Assembly: GCA_910578815.1 (NCBI GenBank)
Contig: CAJTSE010000021.1
Coordinates: forward strand, 1 to 64,000
Source of the DNA: an uncultured Acetatifactor sp.
GTDB taxonomy: Bacteria; Bacillota; Clostridia; Lachnospirales; Lachnospiraceae
Length of the DNA: 64,000 nt
Reading direction: 5' to 3'
A model generated the notes under the pieces. That model searched no databases. It saw nothing but the letters and a program-made list of their open reading frames with translations, and had not been told where the DNA came from. Of the stretch, positions 57,668-64,000 are shown one piece after another; the first letter of the stretch is position 1; each line of letters opens with the position of its first letter. The position numbers and the translations under genes are program-made.

Positions 57668-59014
57668 CTACCACTCTTTCTTAAGCTCCATATTCCAATT
57701 CGTGGCAAAAGGACCGCCTGCCTGGGATTCCATGCTGCTTACCAGTTGTGCCCGCTCTGCAGCGCTGCTTCCTGCATCCTCCAGGGACTCTTCGGCCCAA
57801 TAGGAATAACCATAGAGGTAGCTTTTGTTAAAATCTTCCCAGGAATCAAAAAGCTCCTGCGCCTTCAGGGCTGCCTCCAGCATCTTATCCATCGCTTCCT
57901 CATAGGTGCAGTAACCGCCTGCATAGCCAAATCCCATGATGGTTCCCACACGGCTTAAATCCCAGGCAGCAATGGCTCCGTCCCCGTATGCGGACCAGGC
58001 GTCGTAAGCCGCCAGCAGGCTGATACAGGTTTCTTCCTCTAAGTTTTGCTCCTTCAGCCCTGCTTCAAAGGCATCACGGTCCGTCTCTCCGGTGCCGTTA
58101 TATTCATTCAGAAGCGCCAGAGCGTCCGGGTTATGAAGACCTCTTATCAACTCATCTGCCATCTTAAGCAGATCTTCGGTATTTTCTATACCCCAGCTGT
58201 CAGACAGACTCTGCCGGGCCTGTGAAGCCAACATCTCCAGCTGGCTCTCGTCAGCCCCCAGGTCCACCATTGTCTTATAGGTCTCCCTTAAGTTTGCCCC
58301 GTTCACGGAATCCAGCACCGCCGTCATCCCGTTAATAAAGTCACCGGTCCCCCGTTCGCCCAGTCCTCCCAGAACTTCCAGAACAGCGATCTGTCTGGCC
58401 TCTTCCACATCATCATCATTTCCAATGATAATCAGGGAAAAATAGCAGTCTTCCGACTCTGCATAATATCCGTATGCCTGTCCCCTGCTCATTCCGCTTT
58501 TTGCCACGCCTGCCCTGGCAATACTGTTTACGGCGCCTGCGGCAAGAGGTGCGTCCGTTTCTTCCCAGCTTACCGTTAAACCGGTCCCGTCCAAAAGCAT
58601 ATTCGTTATATGGTCCGCATAATCCTCCAGGCTGTCCATGCTGCCCGTATATCCAGGAACCGCTGCCTTTGAACTTCCCAGAGAAACGGCGGTAAAGCCT
58701 GTGCGCGCAGTTCCGGCATCCAGATTCATCATGGTGGAGCCTGCCTGCAGCTGCATATCTTCCTGGGTCATCCCCTCAAACAAAACTACCTTGTAAACAC
58801 CATCTACGGAAACATACTCCGCCGAAGCCGGAAGGTCTTCCGGTTCTATAGATTCTTCCTGGGAAGACTCCCTGGTCTCTTCTTCCGAGGTGCTGCCCGG
58901 CGTTCTGTCCTCCATGCTGACGGAATCCCTGTCCTCCGGCTCCTTTGTATCTCCACAGGCTGTCATCAACACCCCCATGGCCGCCGCCAGCAATAATACT
59001 TTACATTTTTTCAT
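57668..59014 (-). CDS. Lipoprotein with C-terminal DUF1266-like domain
   Basis: A 448-residue exported lipoprotein: signal peptide MKKCKVLLLAAAMGVLMTAC with the lipobox cysteine at residue 20, followed by an acidic Ser/Glu linker. Residues about 65-220 are an unknown beta-rich domain. Residues about 255-420 resemble DUF1266, with SDSWGIENTEDLL, AIAAWDLSRVGTIMGFGYAG and SWEDFNKSYLYGYSYW. No catalytic function is known for that domain. It follows the LytTR regulator gene in orientation and is preceded by a small membrane protein gene. Confidence 0.75.
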   Translation of the reverse strand: MKKCKVLLLAAAMGVLMTACGDTKEPEDRDSVSMEDRTPGSTSEEETRESSQEESIEPEDLPASAEYVSVDGVYKVVLFEGMTQEDMQLQAGSTMMNLDAGTARTGFTAVSLGSSKAAVPGYTGSMDSLEDYADHITNMLLDGTGLTVSWEETDAPLAAGAVNSIARAGVAKSGMSRGQAYGYYAESEDCYFSLIIIGNDDDVEEARQIAVLEVLGGLGERGTGDFINGMTAVLDSVNGANLRETYKTMVDLGADESQLEMLASQARQSLSDSWGIENTEDLLKMADELIRGLHNPDALALLNEYNGTGETDRDAFEAGLKEQNLEEETCISLLAAYDAWSAYGDGAIAAWDLSRVGTIMGFGYAGGYCTYEEAMDKMLEAALKAQELFDSWEDFNKSYLYGYSYWAEESLEDAGSSAAERAQLVSSMESQAGGPFATNWNMELKKEW

Positions 59015-59068
59015 AAAAATGCCCTTCCTTTTACTCTTTTTCGCTTATTTATTTTTTGCCGCTTTTAC

Positions 59069-59266
59069 CTAAAACTCTATTCTCTGAAGCAAAATTAATG
59101 CAATCAGCCCAAAGACTGCTAATGCCCCGCCGTAAATCCTTACGGTCAGGATACCCTTCTTTGTCTCCGTAAGAGACTTCTTACCCATTTTCTTCGGTGC
59201 AATGATCATTAATATTCCCATTACTATGACGACCACCATCACTCCATTGGTTATAAGCCTGTACAT
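59069..59266 (-). CDS. Small two-helix membrane protein
   Basis: A 65-residue protein with two hydrophobic helices (about 7-24 and 43-60) separated by a basic loop (PKKMGKKSLTETKKG). I do not recognise the family. GGAGAGG lies 4-5 nt before the ATG. A strong promoter lies about 220 bp upstream (59490-59517), leaving a long leader. Confidence 0.75.
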   Translation of the reverse strand: MYRLITNGVMVVVIVMGILMIIAPKKMGKKSLTETKKGILTVRIYGGALAVFGLIALILLQRIEF

Positions 59267-59489
59267 TTTTCCTCTCCTTCCGCATCGTCACTGTTTATTT
59301 TAAGCCAAACTCCGGCAGAATGCAGGGCGGCGGCCGCTCCGTACCGCAAGTGCCCCCCCCAAATCATAAAACAGCTTTTCTATGTACATACCCCGCTTAT
59401 CCTCCCGACAGCATTCATCCTTTGAAAATATATCCGAATTCTTCGCTCGACACAACAACAATCCGGCAAGCGTTGCAGTACATACTATT

Positions 59490-59517
59490 ATTATACATAA
59501 ACCTGCCTATGAGTCAA
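59490..59517 (-). promoter_or_regulatory. Promoter for the small membrane protein transcript
   Basis: On the minus strand TTGACT (59512-59517) and TATAAT (59490-59495) are 16 bp apart. The 59267-59600 stretch otherwise shows no supported gene; it includes an 8-C tract at 59353-59360. Confidence 0.72.
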
Positions 59518-59608
59518 CCAAAATCAGCCATAAGCCTGCCGGCCATAGCAGTTCAGGCACCCCACAATCAAGTGGCAGGCGAAAATCAGCCGTCGTTCTC
59601 AGTGCAGA

Positions 59609-59768
59609 TTGTCTGAACGCAAATGTTCACAAAAGGGTAGGCGCGCTTTTTGCGCCGTAGGGGAAGTGTAGCGTCCCCTTTTGGCTGCCGCAAGGCAGAC
59701 AACGCCCTCCGCAGGGCGCAGAGCCGAAGCGGAGCGGAGAACCATGCAAGTGAAACTTGCCCCTTGGA
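59609..59768. repeat. Multi-hairpin segment, copy A (oriT-like) at the edge of the mobile region
   Basis: It shares long stretches with 62045-62180, including tccccttttggctgccgcaa, ggcagacaacgccctccgca and ccatgcaagtgaaacttgcc. It contains successive hairpins: ggcgc/gcgcc, gggga/tcccc, ctgcc/ggcag, cgccct/agggcg and gcaagt/acttgc. The first hairpin has different bases but the same shape in the other copy, so the structure appears conserved. No gene is seen here. Confidence 0.75.
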
Positions 59769-59773
59769 AGATA

Positions 59774-59800
59774 AATCGCTACCTAAAGGTAAACAATATT
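59774..59800. repeat. 27-bp repeat, copy 1 (downstream of tetR)
   Basis: Identical over 27 bases to 62689-62715. Both copies lie 25-55 bp after the stop codon of a minus-strand accessory gene. It reads TTACCTTTAGGTAGCGAT on the minus strand in its core. Confidence 0.85.
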
Positions 59801-59852
59801 CAGTTTTCATATCAATTTCTGTCTTGATTTTCCCCGACAAACCAGCTTGTTT

Positions 59853-60371
59853 TTATGGGTTTTGATTTAGCCCAGAGGTGATAGTGTCGTTAATATGCTT
59901 TTGTATCTGTTCGGGCGTTTCATCAAAATCATATTTTATCCACTGATAGATGATTCCGAAGTATCCATAAATAACAAAGGACATAAGATACGAGGCTTGC
60001 TTATCGTATGTTTCCCCCGAAGGTATCAAATCCTCAAGCGCACGCATAATGACAGAAATAAGATTATTGTGATAGAGCATTGCAAACAGACGCCTATTAT
60101 CATATATGAATTCTGTTAAATCAGCTTTCTTTCCCTGCTCATCGCTTTCGTGCTTATTAGAATACTGCTCCCATTCATATTTTATCTTGAAAAGAAGCAT
60201 TTCTTCTTTACTGTTTTTGTTGTCAAAGTATCTGTAAAAAGTGGTTCTGCCGATGTCCGCTTCCTTGCAAATCGAGTTTACATTGATTGTATCAAAGTCT
60301 TGAGTTTTCATCAGTTTGATAAGTGCGTCTGCAAGACATAGTTTCATAAATGCTGTTTGATTTTTCTTCAT
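59853..60371 (-). CDS. TetR-family transcriptional repressor
   Basis: A 172-residue regulator. The N-terminal HTH is at about residues 10-52 (LADALIKLMKTQDF, VNSICKEADIGRTTFYRYFD) and the ligand-binding helical domain follows. The sequence is AT-rich compared with the core genes, which fits acquisition with the mobile region. ATG 60371 is preferred since the protein then starts MKKNQTAFMK right before the HTH. It is divergent from an alpha/beta hydrolase gene with a 192-bp spacer that should hold its operator. Confidence 0.9.
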   Translation of the reverse strand: MKKNQTAFMKLCLADALIKLMKTQDFDTINVNSICKEADIGRTTFYRYFDNKNSKEEMLLFKIKYEWEQYSNKHESDEQGKKADLTEFIYDNRRLFAMLYHNNLISVIMRALEDLIPSGETYDKQASYLMSFVIYGYFGIIYQWIKYDFDETPEQIQKHINDTITSGLNQNP

Positions 60372-60563
60372 AAAGGAACAAAAACCCCCTTTTTGTACCG
60401 CATAGCGTGATGAAAGTATCATTTTTACTGATTCGCATTGACACGCAATGCAGCCGTCATTAAAATATGACTTGATTGAAACAAGTGTTTTATTTTATGA
60501 CATTTGTTCCGTAATTAATATATTGAAAACAGATTATTCTGTCAAGCGGAAGGAGATTTATTT

Positions 60564-61532
60564 ATGAAAAAAGTCTTGAAAATAGTGGGGCTTGTGATTT
60601 TAGTGATTATCATTTTAATCGTCCTTGTAGTGGGCTTCCTGATGATTAAAAACTACATTGATTCTCAAAAACCTTGGTTGGAGAATGATTACTACACGCA
60701 GTTCCAGTCTGATTCGGAATTAGAGAAAAAGTATGCAGGGCTTGGAGATTATGAAGTATCCAACGAGAAAGTTAAATCCGAGGATAAGACGATAGGAAAT
60801 ATCCGTATTTGGTATCCATCTGAAATGAAGAATAGTAAAGATAATTATCCAATGGTAGTTGTTGTAAACGGCAGCAATACAGCGGCATTGAACTATGAAG
60901 CTTATTTTGAAAGGCTTTCTTCGTGGGGATTTATTGTTGTTGGTAATGATGACAGACAGTCGGGAATAGGAATATCAACCTTACAAACTTTGCATTATAT
61001 GCTGGAGCAAAATCAAAATTCCGACAGCTTATTTTATGAAAAAATTGATACCCAAAATATTGGGATTGCTGGATATTCACAAGGCGGTGCGGGTGCGATT
61101 AGAGCGGTAACTGAATGTGAGAACGGCAGTCTTTATAAAACAATTTTTACGGGTAGTGCAGCTCATTCCTACCTTGCACAGATGTGGGGAGGATATGACG
61201 CTTCTAAAGTGTCAATTCCGTGGTTTATGACCGCTGCTACCGGAAATTCTGATGATACCGGTGCAACGGACGCAACGAAAGAGTGGCTTGGTGTTGCTCC
61301 GCTCTCATCTCTGGTCGAGAATTACAATGCTATGTCGGACAATGTATTTAAGCTTCGTGCAAGGGTTGTCGGTGCAGAACATGAGGAAATGCAGATGAAG
61401 ACCGACGGATATATGACGGCGTGGATGCTGTATCAGTTACAGGGAGATGAAGAAGCTGGTAAAGCACTTATAGGCGAAAATGCAGAAATTCTAAACAATG
61501 CCAACTGGCAGGATATTGAAAAAAACAAGTAA
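60564..61532 (+). CDS. Membrane-anchored alpha/beta hydrolase
   Basis: A 322-residue protein with one N-terminal helix (about residues 7-29) and an extracellular hydrolase domain. The nucleophile elbow is GIAGYSQGGAGAI (GxSxG with serine near residue 175). The preceding strand/turn YPMVVVVNGSN gives the oxyanion region, and the histidine is probably in VVGAEHEEMQ near the C terminus. It resembles chlorophyllase/dienelactone-hydrolase-like esterases. GGAGATT precedes ATG 60564. It is probably controlled by the divergent TetR gene. Confidence 0.85.
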   Translation: MKKVLKIVGLVILVIIILIVLVVGFLMIKNYIDSQKPWLENDYYTQFQSDSELEKKYAGLGDYEVSNEKVKSEDKTIGNIRIWYPSEMKNSKDNYPMVVVVNGSNTAALNYEAYFERLSSWGFIVVGNDDRQSGIGISTLQTLHYMLEQNQNSDSLFYEKIDTQNIGIAGYSQGGAGAIRAVTECENGSLYKTIFTGSAAHSYLAQMWGGYDASKVSIPWFMTAATGNSDDTGATDATKEWLGVAPLSSLVENYNAMSDNVFKLRARVVGAEHEEMQMKTDGYMTAWMLYQLQGDEEAGKALIGENAEILNNANWQDIEKNK

Positions 61533-61542
61533 GGAATAGAAT

Positions 61543-61713
61543 ATGCAAACCGAATGGATAATCTGCCCCATCTGCGGCAGGAAAACACACAATAAAATAC
61601 GGGAAGATACCGTTTTGAAAAACTATCCTCTATATTGTCCAAAATGTAAGCAGGAAACACTGATAGACGCAAAGGATTTGCAGATAACCGTCATCCAAAA
61701 GCAGGAACACTAA
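61543..61713 (+). CDS. Cysteine-rich KTR zinc-ribbon protein
   Basis: A 56-residue protein beginning MQTEWIICPICGRKTHNKIR and ending in KQEH. Two cysteine pairs (CPIC and CPKC) form a likely zinc ribbon, with the KTHNKIRED segment typical of the cysteine-rich KTR family found in mobile elements. It starts 10 nt after the hydrolase stop codon, so it is co-transcribed. Confidence 0.88.
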   Translation: MQTEWIICPICGRKTHNKIREDTVLKNYPLYCPKCKQETLIDAKDLQITVIQKQEH

Positions 61714-61727
61714 TCAAACTATGTAAG

Positions 61728-61763
61728 CCGCCGATTATGGGTAACACCATAGCGGCGGTTTTT
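61728..61763 (+). terminator. Terminator after the hydrolase-KTR operon
   Basis: The stem ccgccg..ttatgg with ccata.cggcgg is followed by ttttt (61759-61763). Confidence 0.87.
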
Positions 61764-61769
61764 CTGTGC

Positions 61770-61964
61770 CTATCGGCTGTCTCTGTCAAAGGATTTCTTT
61801 CTGTGCGGCTGCTGTCTGCCCTGCTCCTGTTGCTAGGTCTGCCCGTCAAACTCGCTGACAAGAACACTCCTGCTGATATAGGACGCTTTCTCAACTGCCG
61901 ACTGCCCCTTGCTCCGCTTGACTATGGAGAAACGTGTGCTTGCCTGTTTCGTGACATTACCCAT
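61770..61964 (-). pseudogene. Relaxase (MobA/MobL-type) remnant, middle deleted
   Basis: From ATG 61964 the minus strand reads MGNVTKQASTRFSIVKRSKG and continues AVEKASYISRSVLVSEFDGQT, the N terminus of MobA/MobL relaxases. A TAG at 61833-61835 then ends it, where a relaxase would continue for hundreds of residues. The same frame continues for about 20 more residues (QQEQGRQQPHRKKSFDRDSR) to a stop at 61770, which looks like a relaxase C-terminal tail. The simplest reading is a large internal deletion that joined the two ends. It cannot mobilise DNA itself. Confidence 0.7.
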
Positions 61965-62044
61965 ACGCAACACCTACATTCTGCCGATAGGGTAGTGGGG
62001 CGCACTCATAGACTTTGTGGGCAGATAAAAGCCGCACTTTGGCT

Positions 62045-62180
62045 TTTGTCTGAACGCAAAGTTCACTAAAGGGTAGCAAGCGCAGCTTGCGAAGGGGAAT
62101 TGTCGTTTCCCCTTTTGGCTGCCGCAAGGCAGACAACGCCCTCCGCAGGAGTCCATGCAAGTGAAACTTGCCCCTCGGAG
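62045..62180. repeat. Multi-hairpin segment, copy B (oriT-like), upstream of the relaxase remnant
   Basis: Homologous to 59609-59768 in the same orientation. It lies in the 306-bp gap (61965-62270) between the DUF3847 gene and the relaxase remnant, the place where oriT is expected. Hairpins: gcaagc/gcttgc, ggggaa/ttcccc, ctgcc/ggcag and gcaagt/acttgc. Just beyond are two more perfect ones, ataccacc-tct-ggtggtat and caccctg-taaa-cagggtg. No gene is seen in the gap. Confidence 0.75.
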
Positions 62181-62270
62181 AGCGCACATACCACCTCTGG
62201 TGGTATATCTGTGCGCACCCTGTAAACAGGGTGAATACGTTACCTCGGCTTTCCAGTGTCCTCGCCTTTG

Positions 62271-62612
62271 TCATTCCGTACCGCCCTCGCTTTCATTTTC
62301 GGCATTGGGGAGAGTGGATTGTGGGGGAGTGGTTTCTCGGCTTTCCGCTTTGATTTTAGATATAATCTGCTGACACTCCCTTGTCTGCAATGCAACCGAC
62401 AAGATACGGTTTAACTCGCCCTCGTCATAGCGGTAGCAGTCGGGGAAATACTTCACAATGATACCGCCCATGATGTACTTGTGGTGGTTCTCGGCTTTGC
62501 GTTTTTTCTCGTTCTGTTTTTTCTTTTCGTTGGCTACACGCTGTTGCGCCTGTTTCAATGCCTGCAATGCCTTTTCTAAGTTTTTGCTTGTGTCATTCTT
62601 GCTCTCAATCAT
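62271..62612 (-). CDS. DUF3847-type conjugative-element protein
   Basis: A 113-residue protein: a basic, Gln/Lys-rich coiled-coil N terminus (LEKALQALKQAQQRVANEKK) followed by KAENHHKYIMGGIIVKYFPD and a short helical end. It fits DUF3847, found directly upstream of MobA/MobL relaxases in Firmicute transposons and ICEs, possibly as a relaxosome accessory. GAGG lies 8 nt before ATG 62612. The relaxase remnant 300 bp downstream agrees with this. Confidence 0.83.
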   Translation of the reverse strand: MIESKNDTSKNLEKALQALKQAQQRVANEKKKQNEKKRKAENHHKYIMGGIIVKYFPDCYRYDEGELNRILSVALQTRECQQIISKIKAESRETTPPQSTLPNAENESEGGTE

Positions 62613-62659
62613 TTCTGATACCTCATTCTTTCTGTGCTGTGTTGATAGTTTCTGAAAAT

Positions 62660-62699
62660 AAAAAAGGTAGCTGATTGTCTGTTAAGATAATCGCTACCT
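62660..62699 (-). terminator. Terminator after the class D beta-lactamase gene
   Basis: On the minus strand AGGTAGC and GCTACCT pair around a 21-nt loop region and TTTTTTATTT follows. The upstream arm belongs to the 27-bp repeat at 62689-62715. Confidence 0.72.
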
Positions 62700-62715
62700 A
62701 AAGGTAAACAATATT
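62689..62715. repeat. 27-bp repeat, copy 2 (downstream of the beta-lactamase gene)
   Basis: Identical to 59774-59800. It lies 25 bp after the beta-lactamase stop codon and supplies one arm of the terminator. Confidence 0.85.
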
Positions 62716-62740
62716 ACATTTTGTATAAATTTATTATTTT

Positions 62741-63655
62741 CTATACCTCATTACTTAAAATACTGATTGCTATTTCCTTTGCCTTATTTCCTGATACTAC
62801 TTCTCTATTTTGCATATCATCAAGATAAATTGCAAAGTAAATTTTATTATCACTTTTTTCAATATAGCCAACAAACCATGCTTTACCGTCAGTTCCCGAA
62901 CCTGTTTTTCCATACAAAGAACCATTATCAAGTTCTGCTATATACATAATATTTTTTAATTCTTCCAAATTGTCAGTACTAAAATTATTCTTACTGCCAA
63001 AAATATAGTTCAGCATAACTACTTGTTGTTTTGGAGAAATTTCTAACGATGATTCTAACCAAAATCCATTAAGCTCTGGCAATGAATTAGTTTCACTTCC
63101 GTTCCATTCGGATATATCACAATTTCCATACTGTATTTCTTTCAGCATAGCATGAATATTTTCTTGACCAACCATATCTACAACTTGCCGAAAATACCAT
63201 ACACATGAAGTTTCAAATGCTTCTTTTAAGGTTAAATTTGAATTCCATGTGTCAATGGGGTATTTTACACCACTATATTCCATTGTGAAAGTTTGGTTTT
63301 CAAGCACATTATTTTCCAAACCTGCCAATGCAGATATAATCTTGAATGTTGACAACGGCGAAACTTGCTTTTCACATTTCTCTTTGCCGTAAAGAAAATA
63401 TGTGTCTGATGATTCATCATACATTACAGCACAACCGCTAATTCCTTGAAAGTAATCAGAATAATCAACAATATTATCTGTCACAATAGGTGTTTCATTT
63501 TCTTTAACGGTTTCCGTACTCTGTATACTTTGGTTTTCTTCTGTTTGCTGTTCTGTCGTAATAGCATTATCCTGTTGCTGTTCACTATTCATCTTTGAAC
63601 AACCTGCAAGCATAACAGATAATAGCACTATCACTATACCTTTGGCTTTTTTCAT
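62741..63655 (-). CDS. Lipoprotein class D (OXA-like) beta-lactamase
   Basis: A 304-residue protein. The signal peptide ends in the lipobox LAGC (Cys at about residue 19), then a Gln/Glu/Thr-rich linker. The catalytic domain (about 65-300) has all class D motifs in order: SPLSTFKIISA (S-x-x-K with the serine nucleophile and the lysine that is carbamylated in the class), SCVW (S-x-V), QYGNCDIS (YGN), WLESSLEISPKQQ and YGKTGSG (KTG). It should hydrolyse penicillins at the outer face of the membrane. A BlaR1-like sensor domain is the alternative, but there is no protease or multi-helix membrane part. AGGAGG precedes ATG 63655. It is AT-rich and sits in the mobile region. Confidence 0.88.
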   Translation of the reverse strand: MKKAKGIVIVLLSVMLAGCSKMNSEQQQDNAITTEQQTEENQSIQSTETVKENETPIVTDNIVDYSDYFQGISGCAVMYDESSDTYFLYGKEKCEKQVSPLSTFKIISALAGLENNVLENQTFTMEYSGVKYPIDTWNSNLTLKEAFETSCVWYFRQVVDMVGQENIHAMLKEIQYGNCDISEWNGSETNSLPELNGFWLESSLEISPKQQVVMLNYIFGSKNNFSTDNLEELKNIMYIAELDNGSLYGKTGSGTDGKAWFVGYIEKSDNKIYFAIYLDDMQNREVVSGNKAKEIAISILSNEV

Positions 63656-63722
63656 GTTACCTCCTCTTATATATCCAACTGCTATGTAACTTTTTCATAT
63701 TATCATATACCCACTTATATTT

Positions 63723-64000
63723 CTATAAAAAAATCCTTAATATTTTTCCTTTATTTCTCTCAATCATCATCTGCCTTGCCCGTTCCCTCTGTTCGGTGCT
63801 GACTGCCCTCGGCTTGCGGTAACTGACGTGTGACTTCGGAAAGGAATAGGTCTTAGATACCTCGTCCTGCCCTGTCAGCTTGTATGTGTCGGGAAAATCG
63901 GCAACAAGTGTGTCAAGTTTCCGCATGACTGCCTTATCCCTTGTGTAGAGGGTGGCGTTCTGTTCTCCTGCATTGTAATTAACAATCGTTTCCTGCTCGT
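63723..64000 (-). CDS. Partial conjugative-element protein, 5' end beyond the window
   Basis: The reading frame is open to the right edge. The visible 91 or so residues include NYNAGEQNATLYTRDKAVMR, then KLDTLVADFPDTYKL, TYSFPKSHVSYRKPR and VSTEQRERARQMMIERNKG, ending KILRIFL. I recognise the phrasing from uncharacterised proteins of Firmicute conjugative transposons but know no function. The last residues may be altered where the beta-lactamase segment joins. The true start is not visible. Confidence 0.6.
   Translation of the reverse strand, partial: EQETIVNYNAGEQNATLYTRDKAVMRKLDTLVADFPDTYKLTGQDEVSKTYSFPKSHVSYRKPRAVSTEQRERARQMMIERNKGKILRIFL

Noticed and set aside
59300..59389. 29-codon minus-strand ORF (MYIEKLFYDLGGALAVRSG...) in the leader of the small membrane protein, with GGGAGG upstream and an 8-base homopolymer inside
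   Set aside because: The ribosome site is 11 nt away, composition is not gene-like near the end, and I know no homologue. A leader peptide or phase-variable peptide cannot be supported from one sequence.
62741..63655. BlaR1/MecR1 sensor-transducer instead of a beta-lactamase
   Set aside because: BlaR1 has several membrane helices and a zinc protease domain before the penicillin-binding domain. Here a lipoprotein signal leads directly into the class D domain.

Overview
The window looks like the chromosome of a spore-forming, low-to-mid-GC Clostridia, most likely a Lachnospiraceae. The evidence is the gene order sigH-rlmB-mini-RNase III-cysS-cysE under a cysteine T-box, tig/clpP/clpX/ysxC, the pyrH-frr-uppS-cdsA-dxr-rseP string, recA-recX-rny, an alpha/beta-type SASP gene and spoIIM, with strong GGAGG ribosome-binding sites throughout. 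Most genes lie on the minus strand. No rRNA, CRISPR array or intact insertion sequence was seen.

Layout. 1-55: the 5' part of a tRNA-Thr. 253-9880: an RND-type exporter, sigH, rlmB, an unknown gene, mrnC, cysS and cysE, headed by a Cys T-box. 10133-14905: a plus-strand module of response regulator, histidine kinase, ABC ATPase and FtsX-type permease, resembling antimicrobial-peptide sensing/export loci. 15038-15246: a tiny holin-like toxin gene with a convergent antisense promoter (candidate type I toxin-antitoxin). 15290-17860: ispF and a DEAD-box helicase with a terminator in its leader. 18050-21029: an AraC regulator, mntP behind a Mn2+ riboswitch, and a GH105-type hydrolase. 21356-25731: a two-gene ABC exporter, a TraX-family protein and an orphan response regulator with a degenerate receiver. 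26009-31592: AI-2E-type permease, ysxC, clpX, clpP and tig. 31802-34369: an unrecognised membrane-anchored, glycosidase-like protein. 34543-37124: SASP, fructose-6-phosphate aldolase, and a eukaryotic-type kinase with a degenerate PP2C-like partner. 37146-42322: rseP, dxr, cdsA, uppS, frr, pyrH. 42379-49587: bactofilin-like protein, polysaccharide deacetylase, DAHP synthase, GNAT, SpoIIM, NUDIX hydrolase, aspartate aminotransferase. 49789-53139: rny, recX and SOS-controlled recA. 53536-59266: GGDEF protein, GHKL kinase/LytTR regulator pair, DUF1266 lipoprotein, small membrane protein.

From about 59600 to the right edge lies an AT-richer mobile-element remnant. It holds a TetR/alpha-beta hydrolase/KTR cargo module, a relaxase pseudogene with its middle deleted, a DUF3847 gene, a lipoprotein class D beta-lactamase and a partial conjugative-element gene. 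Two copies of a multi-hairpin (oriT-like) segment and two identical 27-bp repeats lie in it.

The best leads for something under-described are: the toxin/antisense locus; the two 'cagttcag'-bounded palindromic elements; a 24-bp hairpin-plus-RBS repeat shared by two unrelated gene starts; the helicase leader attenuator; the kinase with a degenerate phosphatase; and the cargo-boundary repeats in the mobile region. All calls are from reading the sequence; no database search was run.
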